DNA of 6,286 bases from an uncultured Gammaproteobacteria bacterium (GCA_905480065.1 CAJQOV010000043.1:1-6286), one strand, 5' to 3'; counted from the stretch's first letter, positions 1-6,286 are shown. The notes: generated by a model from the letters alone, not told the origin. A program made the numbers and translations.

Positions 1-132
1 GTGTTGATTCTTACCGCCATCGTCGTCGGTGTAGCCACCACCGCCCTCGGTCTGGCCCTGGTGATACGCATCAATGAGGCCTACGGAACGGTCGAAGAAG
101 ACGACATCCACTCTCAAGACGAGCCTGAATAA
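1..132 (+). CDS. mrpC: Mrp/Mnh antiporter subunit C, C-terminal end (NuoK-like), 5' partial
   Basis: The last 43 codons of a gene that enters from the left edge; the GTG at position 1 is an internal valine codon. The peptide reads as a transmembrane helix (about residues 2-23, containing LTAIVVGVATTALGLAL) followed by a polar, acidic tail ending SQDEPE. The LTAIV(V/I)G...A...AL pattern is typical of the last helix of MrpC/MnhC, the NuoK-like subunit of multisubunit Na+/H+ antiporters. NuoK itself has a related helix, but the adjacent MrpD gene favours MrpC. The stop is two bases before the next start, so the genes are co-transcribed. MrpC sits in the membrane beside MrpD and helps form the ion path. 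The call rests on a short peptide plus context. Confidence 0.8.
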   Translation: MLILTAIVVGVATTALGLALVIRINEAYGTVEEDDIHSQDEPE

Positions 133-134
133 AA

Positions 135-1616
135 ATGCAGCTTGGCCAACATCTGCCTGTACTCCAGGTTGTGATTCCCCTGCTGTCCGCCCCGCTGTGC
201 CTGTTGCTGCGCAACGGGCGACTTGCCTGGATGTTCACCCTGGCAGTGAGCTGGCTGGTGCTGGTCGGGGCCGTCTGGTTGTTGCTGCAGGTGCTTGCGC
301 ACGGTACCGTTTCCTATGCGTTGGGCGCCTGGCCGGCACCCTGGGGTATCGAATACCACCTCGACCACATCAGTGCGTTCGTGTTGCTGATCGTGTCCGG
401 AATCAGCGCCGTGGTCCTGCCGTTCGCCGGGAAAAGCGTGGCCCGGGAGATCCCTGCAGACCGCGTGTCCCTGTTCTACACCCTGTATCTGTTGTGTCTC
501 ACGGGGTTGCTCGGCATCGTCATTACCGGCGACGCCTTCAATCTGTTCGTATTTCTCGAGATCTCGTCATTGTCCTCCTACGCCCTGATCAGTCAGGGCA
601 GGGATCGGCGCGCGCTCACGGCTTCCTTTCACTATCTGATCCTGGGCACTATTGGCGCTACATTCATACTCATCGGTGTCGGTCTGCTCTACATGATGAC
701 CGGTACACTCAACATGCAGGACCTTGCCGCGCGCCTGCCAGCGGTCACCGGTACCCGCACCGTGCGCACGGCGTTTGCCTTTCTCATCGTCGGCATCAGC
801 CTTAAGCTGGCACTGTTCCCGCTGCACCTGTGGCTACCCAACGCCTACACCTATGCGCCCTCGGTGGTCACCGCCTTCCTGGCATCGACCGCCACCAAGG
901 TCGCGGTGTATGTGCTGCTGCGCTTCCTGTTCGACATCTTCGGCATAGCCTACGTCTACAACACGATGCTGATCGACAACGTGCTGCTGCCGCTGGCGTT
1001 GATCGCGATCTTCAGCGGATCAGGCATGGCCATTTTCCAGGACAACATCAAACGCATGCTGGCCTATTCCAGTGTCGCACAGATCGGTTACATTATGCTC
1101 GGCATCAGCCTCGCCAACGAGGTCGGCCTGACCGCTGGCATTCTGCATCTTTTCAATCACGCGTTGATGAAAGGCGCGTTGTTCCTCGCGCTCGGTTGTG
1201 TGGTGTACCGCATGGGCGTGGCACGCATTGGCAATATCGCCGGGCTGGCGCGCAGCATGCCGCTGACCTTCGCCGCAATCGTGGTCGGCGGGCTGAGCCT
1301 GATCGGCGTACCGCTAACGGTGGGCTTTATCAGTAAATGGTATCTGCTGCTCGCCGCCATCGAGGCCGGGCATGTGTGGATTGCGGTGCTGGTACTGCTC
1401 GGCTCGCTGCTGGCCGTGGTGTATATGTGGCGGGTGATCGAGGCAGCGTACTTTAAACCGGCACCGGCGGGTTTTGAAGAGGTGCAGGAAGCGCCGCTGT
1501 CGATGTTGATCCCGACCTGGGTGCTGGTGATCGCCAATCTCTATTTCGGCATTCACACCGAACTGACGGTCGGTGTGGCGCGTCAGGCGGCGCAGATTCT
1601 GATGGGCGCGCCATGA
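135..1616 (+). CDS. mrpD: Mrp-type monovalent cation/H+ antiporter subunit D
   Basis: A 493-residue integral membrane protein with about 14 predicted helices, the normal size of the MrpD/NuoN/NuoM/NuoL antiporter-like family. It carries the expected ion-path residues: E142 in TM5 (VFLEISSLSSYAL), K224 in TM7 (ISLKLALFPLHLWLP), K255 in TM8 (STATKVAVY), H342 and K346 (LFNHALMKGALF), and K401 in TM12 (GFISKWYLLL). These match the glutamate/lysine chain that carries protons in complex I and Mrp antiporters. It directly follows mrpC, the standard Mrp order, and the N-terminus LPVLQVVIPLLSAPL is MrpD-like. The start at 135 is two bases after the mrpC stop; only a weak purine stretch precedes it, so coupling to mrpC is likely. 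The family is certain; the exported ion is inferred as Na+. Confidence 0.9.
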   Translation: MQLGQHLPVLQVVIPLLSAPLCLLLRNGRLAWMFTLAVSWLVLVGAVWLLLQVLAHGTVSYALGAWPAPWGIEYHLDHISAFVLLIVSGISAVVLPFAGKSVAREIPADRVSLFYTLYLLCLTGLLGIVITGDAFNLFVFLEISSLSSYALISQGRDRRALTASFHYLILGTIGATFILIGVGLLYMMTGTLNMQDLAARLPAVTGTRTVRTAFAFLIVGISLKLALFPLHLWLPNAYTYAPSVVTAFLASTATKVAVYVLLRFLFDIFGIAYVYNTMLIDNVLLPLALIAIFSGSGMAIFQDNIKRMLAYSSVAQIGYIMLGISLANEVGLTAGILHLFNHALMKGALFLALGCVVYRMGVARIGNIAGLARSMPLTFAAIVVGGLSLIGVPLTVGFISKWYLLLAAIEAGHVWIAVLVLLGSLLAVVYMWRVIEAAYFKPAPAGFEEVQEAPLSMLIPTWVLVIANLYFGIHTELTVGVARQAAQILMGAP

Positions 1617-3106
1617 GTATTGAACTGTTGATGCTGCTGTGTCTTCTGATCCCGCTGATCGGCGCGGTGCTGATCCTCTACACCGGTCATTGGCCGAATC
1701 TGCGTGAGGCGGTGTCGCTGACCACGGCGGTGCTGTTGTTTATCACGGTCACGCAACTGTGGTCGGCGGTGCTGGCCGGAGATGCCACAGTACTTACACT
1801 GGCCGAGCCGGTGCCGGGCATCACCATCGCCTTTGCGATGGAACCGCTCGGTCTGTTGTTTGCATTGATCGCGAGTTTTTTGTGGATCATCACCACGATC
1901 TACTCCATCGGCTACATGCGCAGCAATAAGGAACACAACCAGACACGCTTCTATGTCTGCTTCGCGATTTCACTGGCTGCCACCATCGGCATCGCCTTCG
2001 CCGCCAATCTGTTCACGCTGTTTATATTCTACGAGGTACTGACGCTGTCGACCTATCCGCTGGTCACACACCACGGCACCGACAAGGCGCGACATGGTGG
2101 ACGCATTTACCTTGGCATCCTGATCAGCACCTCGATCGTGTTCCTGCTGCTGGCCATCATCCTGACCTGGCATCTCACCGGCACCACCGATTTCCGCGCC
2201 GGTGGCATCCTCGCAGGCAAGGCCGACGGCGTGGTCACCTGCGTGCTACTGGCCTTGTATGTGTTCGGCATAGGCAAGGCGGCATTGATGCCGTTCCACA
2301 GCTGGCTGCCGGCGGCAATGGTGGCACCGACACCGGTCAGTGCGTTGTTGCATGCGGTGGCGGTGGTCAAGGCAGGCGTGTTCAGTGTTGTGAAGGTGAT
2401 TGTGTATGTGTTCGGCATCGACAACCTCGCCGCGCTGCACAGCGGTGACTGGCTGGCGTACATCGCCGGCTTCACGATCATCGTGGCGTCGATCATCGCG
2501 CTGCGCTCGGACAATCTGAAACGCCGGCTGGCCTACTCGACCGTCAGCCAGTTATCGTATGTGATCCTCGCCACCGCGCTGTTGCTGCCGGTGTCGGTGA
2601 TGGCAGCGACGCTGCACATCGCCGCGCACGCCTTCGGCAAGATCACGCTGTTCTTCGCCGCCGGGGCCATTTACACCGCCGCACACAAGACCGAGGTCAG
2701 CCAGCTCAACGGCATCGGCAGGCAGATGCCGTGGACCATGACCGCATTCGCCATCGGCGCGCTGTCGATGATCGGCATCCCGCCGACCGCCGGGTTTCTC
2801 AGCAAATGGTATCTGCTGCTCGGCACGCTGGAGACCGGGCATTTGTTTGCGCTGGCCGTGATCATTGTCAGCACGCTGTTGAACGCGGCGTACTTTATGC
2901 CGATCGTGTATGCGGCCTTCTTCAAGGCCCCGGCAGCGCCGGCCGAGGGCCCTGACACTTATCGCGACGCGCATCACGACGCACACGGCGAGGCACCGTG
3001 GCCGATGCTGCTGGCGATGTCGGTCACGGTGTTCGGCAGTCTGGCGTTGTTCTTCTACGCCGAGCTGCCCTTGACGCTGGCGAGGCAACTGGTCGGAGGG
3101 TCCTGA
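1613..3106 (+). CDS. Second antiporter-like subunit, MrpA N-terminal/NuoL type (often annotated subunit D)
   Basis: A 497-residue membrane protein with about 14 helices that overlaps mrpD by four bases (ATGA), which implies translational coupling. Key residues are E141 in TM5 (FIFYEVLTLSTYPL), K222 and H229 around TM7 (GIGKAALMPFHSWLP), H247 and K253 (LLHAVAVVKAG), H335, H339 and K343 (LHIAAHAFGKITLFF), and K398 in TM12 (GFLSKWYLLL). The PTPVSALLHA motif is the form seen in NuoL and the N-terminal half of MrpA rather than in MrpD. The protein ends where the MrpA core ends and lacks the long C-terminal MrpA extension, so that part is probably encoded separately as DUF4040/MrpB-like genes upstream. 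A His/Asp/Glu-rich loop (RDAHHDAHGE, residues 451-460) lies before the last helix. The exact subunit letter is uncertain; the family is not. Confidence 0.88.
   Translation: MSIELLMLLCLLIPLIGAVLILYTGHWPNLREAVSLTTAVLLFITVTQLWSAVLAGDATVLTLAEPVPGITIAFAMEPLGLLFALIASFLWIITTIYSIGYMRSNKEHNQTRFYVCFAISLAATIGIAFAANLFTLFIFYEVLTLSTYPLVTHHGTDKARHGGRIYLGILISTSIVFLLLAIILTWHLTGTTDFRAGGILAGKADGVVTCVLLALYVFGIGKAALMPFHSWLPAAMVAPTPVSALLHAVAVVKAGVFSVVKVIVYVFGIDNLAALHSGDWLAYIAGFTIIVASIIALRSDNLKRRLAYSTVSQLSYVILATALLLPVSVMAATLHIAAHAFGKITLFFAAGAIYTAAHKTEVSQLNGIGRQMPWTMTAFAIGALSMIGIPPTAGFLSKWYLLLGTLETGHLFALAVIIVSTLLNAAYFMPIVYAAFFKAPAAPAEGPDTYRDAHHDAHGEAPWPMLLAMSVTVFGSLALFFYAELPLTLARQLVGGS
3095..3100 (+). promoter_or_regulatory. 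Shine-Dalgarno site for the small membrane protein gene
   Basis: GGAGGG lies eight bases before the ATG at 3109, inside the last codons of the preceding gene. It is the clearest ribosome binding site in the window and fixes the start of the 84-residue protein at 3109 rather than at upstream codons in the same frame (for example ATG 3004, around 2998), which lie wholly inside the preceding gene. Confidence 0.7.
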
Positions 3107-3108
3107 CG

Positions 3109-3363
3109 ATGGAAGACCAAGACAAACACTGGCTGGTACGCGCGCGCACCATCCGCCTGCTGTGGATCGTGCAGATCGTGGTGCTGGCGCTGACGGTGCT
3201 GGCGCAGTTCGTCATGCCGGTGAAAGGCCACTTCGAATTTGACGGCAGCATCGGCTTCAACGCCTGGTTCGGTTTTCTGGCCTGCGCGGGGATGATTCTG
3301 TTCGCCAAGCTGCTGGGTATGTTTCTGAAACGCAACGACACTTATTACGACCATGATGAATGA
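3109..3363 (+). CDS. Small two-helix membrane protein of the antiporter operon, function unknown
   Basis: An 84-residue protein starting MEDQDKHW, two bases after the previous stop and behind a strong GGAGGG site. Two hydrophobic helices are visible at about 16-36 and 48-70, separated by a short loop GHFEFDGSIGFNAWFGF, with a basic stretch FLKRN and a polar tail ending YYDHDE. N- and C-termini would be on the same side of the membrane. I recall small proteins with a similar F-x-F-D-G...GF-x-A-x-FGF...C...AK-x-LG...LKR...YYD pattern beside Mrp-like D subunits in other bacteria, but know no assigned function. It is not MrpE, MrpF or MrpG by sequence as far as I can tell. Its place between two antiporter-like subunits, plus an 11-base overlap with the next gene, points to an accessory or assembly subunit of the complex; that role is inference. 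Confidence 0.8.
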   Translation: MEDQDKHWLVRARTIRLLWIVQIVVLALTVLAQFVMPVKGHFEFDGSIGFNAWFGFLACAGMILFAKLLGMFLKRNDTYYDHDE

Positions 3364-5048
3364 ACTGCTGATGCATCCCGGTCTGTGGCTGGTCGCGGCC
3401 GGCCTGTTGCTGCCGTTGATGCCACGCTCAGGCCGCAGCGCGTTGATCCTGCTGGTGCCGCTCGCCGCACTGTGGCGACTGTGGACCCTGCCGGACAGCG
3501 CGTCGGCCGGCATCGATCTTCGATTACGAACTGACGCTGATCCATGCCGATGCGCTGGCGCGCATCTTCGGCATCATCTTCACGATCATGGCCTTCGCCG
3601 GTGGGCTGTTCGCGCTGAATCAAACCAACAAGGCCGAGCTACCCGCCGCGCTGGTGTATGCCGGCAGCGCGATCGGTGCGGCACTGGCCGGTGATCTGAT
3701 CACATTGTTCATCTTCTGGGAGTTGATGGCGCTGGGTTCGACGCTGGTGTTGTGGAGTGCGGCGAATCGCACCGCCTATGCCGCCAGCAAGCGCTATCTG
3801 GCGATCCATCTGCTCGGCGGCGTGATCCTGATGGCCGGTATCGCGGGGCATGTCGCCGACACCGGTTCGATTGCGTTCACGTTGATGGGCGCGGACACCT
3901 TGCCGCATATGCTGATCCTGGCCGGTTTCCTGATCAACGCTGGCGCGCCGCCGCTGTCGGCTTGGTTGCCTGATGCCTATCCCGAGGCGTCCTGGTCGGG
4001 CAGCGTGTTCCTGTCGGCATTCACCACCAAGACTGCGGTGTATGTGTTGCTGCGCGGTTTCGCCGGCACCGATATCCTGATTTACATCGGCCTCTTCATG
4101 ATCTTCTACGGCATCGTCTACGCGCTGCTGGAAAACGATATGCGCCGCATCCTCGCATACAGCATCGTCAACCAGGTCGGCTTCATGGTGGTCGGCGCCG
4201 GCATTGGTACCGAGCTCGCGATCAACGGCGCCGCCTCGCATGCCTTCGCGCACATCATTTACAAGGCGCTGCTGTTGATGTCGGCCGGCTCGGTATTGTT
4301 GATGACCGGCCGGCGCAAGTGCAGCGAACTCGGCGGATTGTTCCAAAGCATGCCGCTGACCTGTATCTGCGGCATCATCGGCGCACTGGCGATCTCGGCA
4401 TTTCCGTTCACCTCGGGTTTCATCAGCAAATCGATGACCGCCGAAGCGGCCGCCGCCGGACACATGCCGTGGGTATGGCTGGGTCTGGCCGCCGCCTCGG
4501 CCGGCGTGTTCCTGCATGCCGGCATCAAATTCCCTTGGTTCGTTTTCTTCCAAAAAGATTCTGGCCTGCGCCCGCCCGATCCACCCTGGAACATGCGATT
4601 GGCAATGCTGCTATTCGCCTTCCTGTGCGTCGCCCTCGGCGTGTGGCCCGAACCACTGTACGCGCTGCTACCCTACCCGGTCGACTACGTGCCCTACACC
4701 GCATCGCATGTCGTCGCACAACTGCAATTACTACTGTTCTCGGGCTTGGCGTTCTTCGTCATGCTGCCGTGGTTGAAACGCACACTGACCCTCACACTCG
4801 ACCTCGACTGGTTTTATCGCGTCGCGGGCTATCGGATCGCCAGCGCGATCATCGATGGCACGAGCCACGCCATGGTCTCGGTAAAAAACAGTGTCGCGGC
4901 ACTCTCAACCCACGGCGCCGGGCGCCTGCACCGTCTGTACAGTTCCAACGGCATCTTCTCCAGCAGCTGGCCGACCGGAAGAATGGTGCTGTGGGTAGCA
5001 GTATTCCTTGCGTTGTATTTGTTTGTGAATTATTTCGGTGGGCGGTGA
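3353..5048 (+). CDS. Third antiporter-like subunit (Na+/H+ antiporter subunit D family), interrupted by a one-base frameshift near 3521
   Basis: Read from ATG 3353 (or the tandem ATG 3356, giving MNELLMHPG) the gene is open in one frame to about 3520, then continues in the +1 frame to the stop at 5046-5048. Omitting one base gives a continuous protein of about 564 residues whose junction reads AGID-L-DYELTLIHADALARIFG, the expected family sequence. The second frame alone has no ATG until 3588 and cannot start upstream because of a TGA at 3444. In corrected numbering: E123 in TM5 (FIFWELMALGSTLV), asparagine 195 at the usual TM7 lysine position (FLINAGAPPLSAWLPDAYPEAS), K226 (FTTKTAVYVLL), H300 and K304 (HAFAHIIYKALL), K359 in TM12 (GFISKSM). 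A C-terminal section has a DWFYR segment (485-489), a likely amphipathic stretch and a last helix at about 543-561. It overlaps the small gene by 11 bases and has no clear ribosome site, so is probably coupled to it. Sequencing error, real mutation or recoding are all possible. Confidence 0.82.
3511..3524 (+). other. Frameshift point in the third antiporter-like subunit gene
   Basis: The sequence catcgatcttcgat contains TCGAT twice, separated by CT. In the upstream frame it reads ATC GAT CTT CGA; the homologous downstream frame begins TTC GAT TAC at 3519. Moving from one to the other needs one base skipped (for example C3521) or reflects loss of two bases. A ribosome could in principle slip from CUU to UUC before the CGA codon, the same P-site slip as in prfB. 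Unlike prfB there is no stop codon in the A site and no Shine-Dalgarno-like element three bases upstream, so an indel or sequencing error is the simpler reading. Confidence 0.75.
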
Positions 5049-5294
5049 TCGGGTGACGGCCTGTCTAGTGGTTCGCTTGGGTTATGAAAATGGCCTGCCA
5101 CGGAGGATACATAGAACAGCATGCTATCAGGCAAAGCGCTTGATGATGGATGGTCGGGTACATCTGCACTGCCGATATCATCAAGTCGATGCCGACTGCA
5201 GCCTGCATACCCGTACGGAATAATCTCTTCAAACAAATAAGATATGCGTGCTTTCCGGGTCTCCTTGTTTTCGTATCGTGCGCAATGGTAGGCC
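5049..5294. other. Region after the operon with no recognisable gene
   Basis: About 246 bases follow the operon stop. Short open frames exist on both strands (the longest plus-strand one runs from 5150), but their translations show no family I know, no ribosome site and no codon pattern like the neighbouring genes. A small hairpin can be drawn at 5126-5144 (ATCAGGC pairing with GCGCTTGAT's complement, loop AAAGC, one G-U pair) but no T-run follows. The stretch is best seen as spacer or decayed DNA leading into the gene remnant. Confidence 0.6.
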
Positions 5295-5540
5295 ATTTTA
5301 TCCTTGATCAGCCAGGTTGGGTTCATGGTCGTGGGTATCGGTACCGCGCTGGCAGTCAACGGCGCGATAGCGCATGCCTTCAATGACGTGATCTTCAAGG
5401 GCCTGCTGTTCCTGTCCATGGGCGCAGTGCTGCATGTGACCGGGCGCATCAATGGTTCGGAGCTGTGGGGGCTCTACAAAACGATGCCCAAAACGGCCGC
5501 CTTGTGTATGGTGGGCGCCGCTTCTATCTCCGCCTGTTGA
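5295..5540 (+). pseudogene. Remnant of another antiporter subunit D gene
   Basis: The frame from about ATT 5295 reads ILSLISQVGFMVVGIGTALAV and on to a stop at 5538-5540. About 76 residues align with the third antiporter subunit (its corrected residues about 273-350), with over half identical by eye, including HAF, K, TGR, SEL, MP and ISA. It keeps the TM10-11 signature (HAFNDVIFKGLLF) but nothing of the N-terminal two thirds or the C-terminal part. A stop codon (TAG 5289) lies just upstream in frame, and the frame closes right after SISA, where the family continues with FPxxSGFxSKS. Compared with the intact copy, two residues are missing in the GxGIGT stretch, and part of the expected RRILAYS lead-in is lost. 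The wording is closer to the common proteobacterial subunit D than to the neighbour, so it is more likely a remnant of a separate paralogue than a fresh copy. Not expected to be functional. Confidence 0.85.
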
Positions 5541-5713
5541 TTTGTGCGTTCGGTTTACCCAGATTTGCATTCTTACCTGAGCCTCCTCGAACTCTGATTT
5601 ACTTAATATCATCTGGCAGATAGAAATAATATGTGGGCCAGATTTCAATGCAAAAGTGGTTCAGTATTCGACGCAAATCAATATGTATCAGGAGACAATG
5701 TGCTCTGACACCT
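5541..5713. other. Intergenic gap between gene remnant and convergent RIO1 gene
   Basis: About 170 bases, more AT-rich than the genes on either side, with no coding signal I can support. A seven-base inverted repeat, ATCTGGC at 5611-5617 and GCCAGAT at 5637-5643, has a 19-base loop and no T-run on either strand, so it is at best a weak transcription end for the convergent genes. A few plus-strand bases after the remnant (TTTGTGCGTTCGGTT, from 5541) vaguely resemble a decayed FVSKSM continuation; this is too weak to annotate. Confidence 0.5.
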
Positions 5714-6286
5714 TTATCCGCCTTCCCGTGCAGCCAGTTCCCGTTGGCGCCGCTCGGCTTCCTGTTCGCGGGCGTCATCAATCACCTGCATGACTGCTGC
5801 CACATCGGCATCAACTGTGCTGCGCTCAAAGTGTCCGGTAAGCTGCGTATCATGCTGGAGATTGCCGCTCTCATAAAGCCCCCAGATTTCCTTGCCGTAG
5901 TCGGTTTGCAGTAACTCCGGGGCAAACCGACCGAAATAAATTGCCATATTGTCAACATCCCGTTTCAGCATCATGCCTGCGCTGTTGTTGCCTGCGGCAT
6001 TGACTGCTTGAGGAAGATCGATAATGACCGGACCTTCCTGATCGACCAACACGTTGAACGGTGACAAGTCGCCATGGACAAGACCCGCGCAGAGCATGCG
6101 CACGATCTCGGCAATGATCCGACCGTGATACTCACGCGCCTGTACGCAGGTCAAGGTCAGATCATTGAGTCGCGGGGCGGCAATGCCCTCGTCGTCCGCT
6201 ATCAGCTCCATCAACAGTACGCCATCAACAAAGCCATAGGGCTTGGGCACACGCACTCCGGCAGCGGCCAAACTATAGAGCGCATT
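5714..6286 (-). CDS. RIO1-family serine protein kinase/ATPase, N-terminus beyond the window
   Basis: The frame is open from the right edge (first visible residues NALYSLAAAGVRVPKP) to a TAA at 5716-5714, giving 190 residues. A TTG at 6271 is internal: homology starts before it, so it is not the start. The visible part holds the RIO catalytic loop LVHGDLSPFNVLV (Asp at 73, Asn at 78 of the visible part) and the metal-binding segment VIIDLPQAV (Asp at 90). Both are RIO-type: the metal motif is IDxxQ in place of the DFG of ordinary kinases. The missing N-terminal third would carry the ATP-binding loop and lysine. Bacterial members are about 280-290 residues, so about 100 are off-window. The tail ends in a charged helix rich in Glu, Arg and Ala (REQEAERRQRELAAREGG). 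Archaeal and eukaryotic RIO1 act in small ribosomal subunit maturation; the bacterial role is poorly known. It points towards the antiporter operon and is probably unrelated to it. Confidence 0.92.
   Translation of the reverse strand, partial: NALYSLAAAGVRVPKPYGFVDGVLLMELIADDEGIAAPRLNDLTLTCVQAREYHGRIIAEIVRMLCAGLVHGDLSPFNVLVDQEGPVIIDLPQAVNAAGNNSAGMMLKRDVDNMAIYFGRFAPELLQTDYGKEIWGLYESGNLQHDTQLTGHFERSTVDADVAAVMQVIDDAREQEAERRQRELAAREGG

Noticed and set aside
114..4719. Many long open frames on the minus strand opposite the antiporter genes, up to about 300 codons
   Set aside because: They mirror GC-rich coding sequence, are rich in Arg, Gln, His and Ala, lack known motifs and ribosome sites, and lie opposite well-supported membrane proteins.
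3588..5048. Separate gene starting at ATG 3588
   Set aside because: The homologous sequence runs in the same frame back to about 3519, so 3588 is internal to a frameshifted gene and would remove the first helices.
1..5048. Respiratory complex I (nuoKLMN) instead of an Mrp antiporter
   Set aside because: The MrpC-type tail, MrpD-type first subunit, embedded small gene and lack of the nuoL-nuoM-nuoN sequence signatures favour an Mrp-like cluster.
5126..5144. Small hairpin after the operon as a Rho-independent terminator
   Set aside because: The stem is only seven to eight pairs with a G-U pair, and no T-run follows on the plus strand.
5030..5452. 140-codon minus-strand frame across the spacer and remnant
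   Set aside because: It overlaps the operon end and the antisense of a clear gene fragment, and its translation matches no family I know.
5611..5643. Inverted repeat ATCTGGC/GCCAGAT as a bidirectional terminator
   Set aside because: The 19-base loop and lack of T-runs make it weak; a seven-base inverted match could be chance.
6269..6271. TTG at 6271 as start of the RIO1 gene
   Set aside because: The frame stays open to the window edge and the upstream residues NALYS fit the family; the ATP-binding part must lie further upstream.

Overview
The window is GC-rich and densely coded. It holds the downstream part of a plus-strand operon for a multisubunit Mrp/Mnh-type cation/proton antiporter, a short zone of decayed DNA, and then the 3' two thirds of a convergent minus-strand gene for a RIO1-family kinase. 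The RIO1 protein closely resembles, from memory, the version found in Pseudomonas and related Gammaproteobacteria. The operon layout, with several D-type subunits after an MrpC, also fits Gammaproteobacteria or a related proteobacterium. The taxon is an inference; there is no rRNA or marker gene here.

Layout: positions 1-132 are the C-terminal end of an MrpC (NuoK-like) subunit. Positions 135-1616 encode a full MrpD-type antiporter-like subunit. Positions 1613-3106 encode a second antiporter-like subunit of the MrpA-N/NuoL type, overlapping the first by ATGA. Positions 3109-3363 encode an 84-residue two-helix membrane protein with a strong ribosome binding site. Positions 3353-5048 encode a third antiporter-like subunit, overlapping the small gene by 11 bases and interrupted by a one-base frameshift near 3521. 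All five genes are on one strand with gaps of two bases or less, so they should be co-transcribed and translationally coupled.

Together the three large subunits, MrpC and the small protein would form part of a membrane complex that exchanges Na+ (or another monovalent cation) for H+, or couples ion flow to another module. The first two large subunits keep the TM5 glutamate and TM7 lysine of the proton-pumping core; the third has the glutamate but an asparagine at the TM7 lysine position. The other expected subunits (MrpB, E, F, G and a DUF4040 protein) would lie upstream of the window, if present.

After the operon, 5049-5294 holds no recognisable gene. Positions 5295-5540 are a fragment of another D-type subunit gene, clearly homologous to the third subunit but broken at both ends: a pseudogene remnant. 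Positions 5541-5713 are a non-coding gap before the RIO1 gene, which runs in from the right edge.

I see no CRISPR array, RNA gene, transposase or obviously new defence system. The items most worth a second look are the frameshift, the remnant paralogue, the small uncharacterised membrane protein and the altered ion-path residue in the third subunit.
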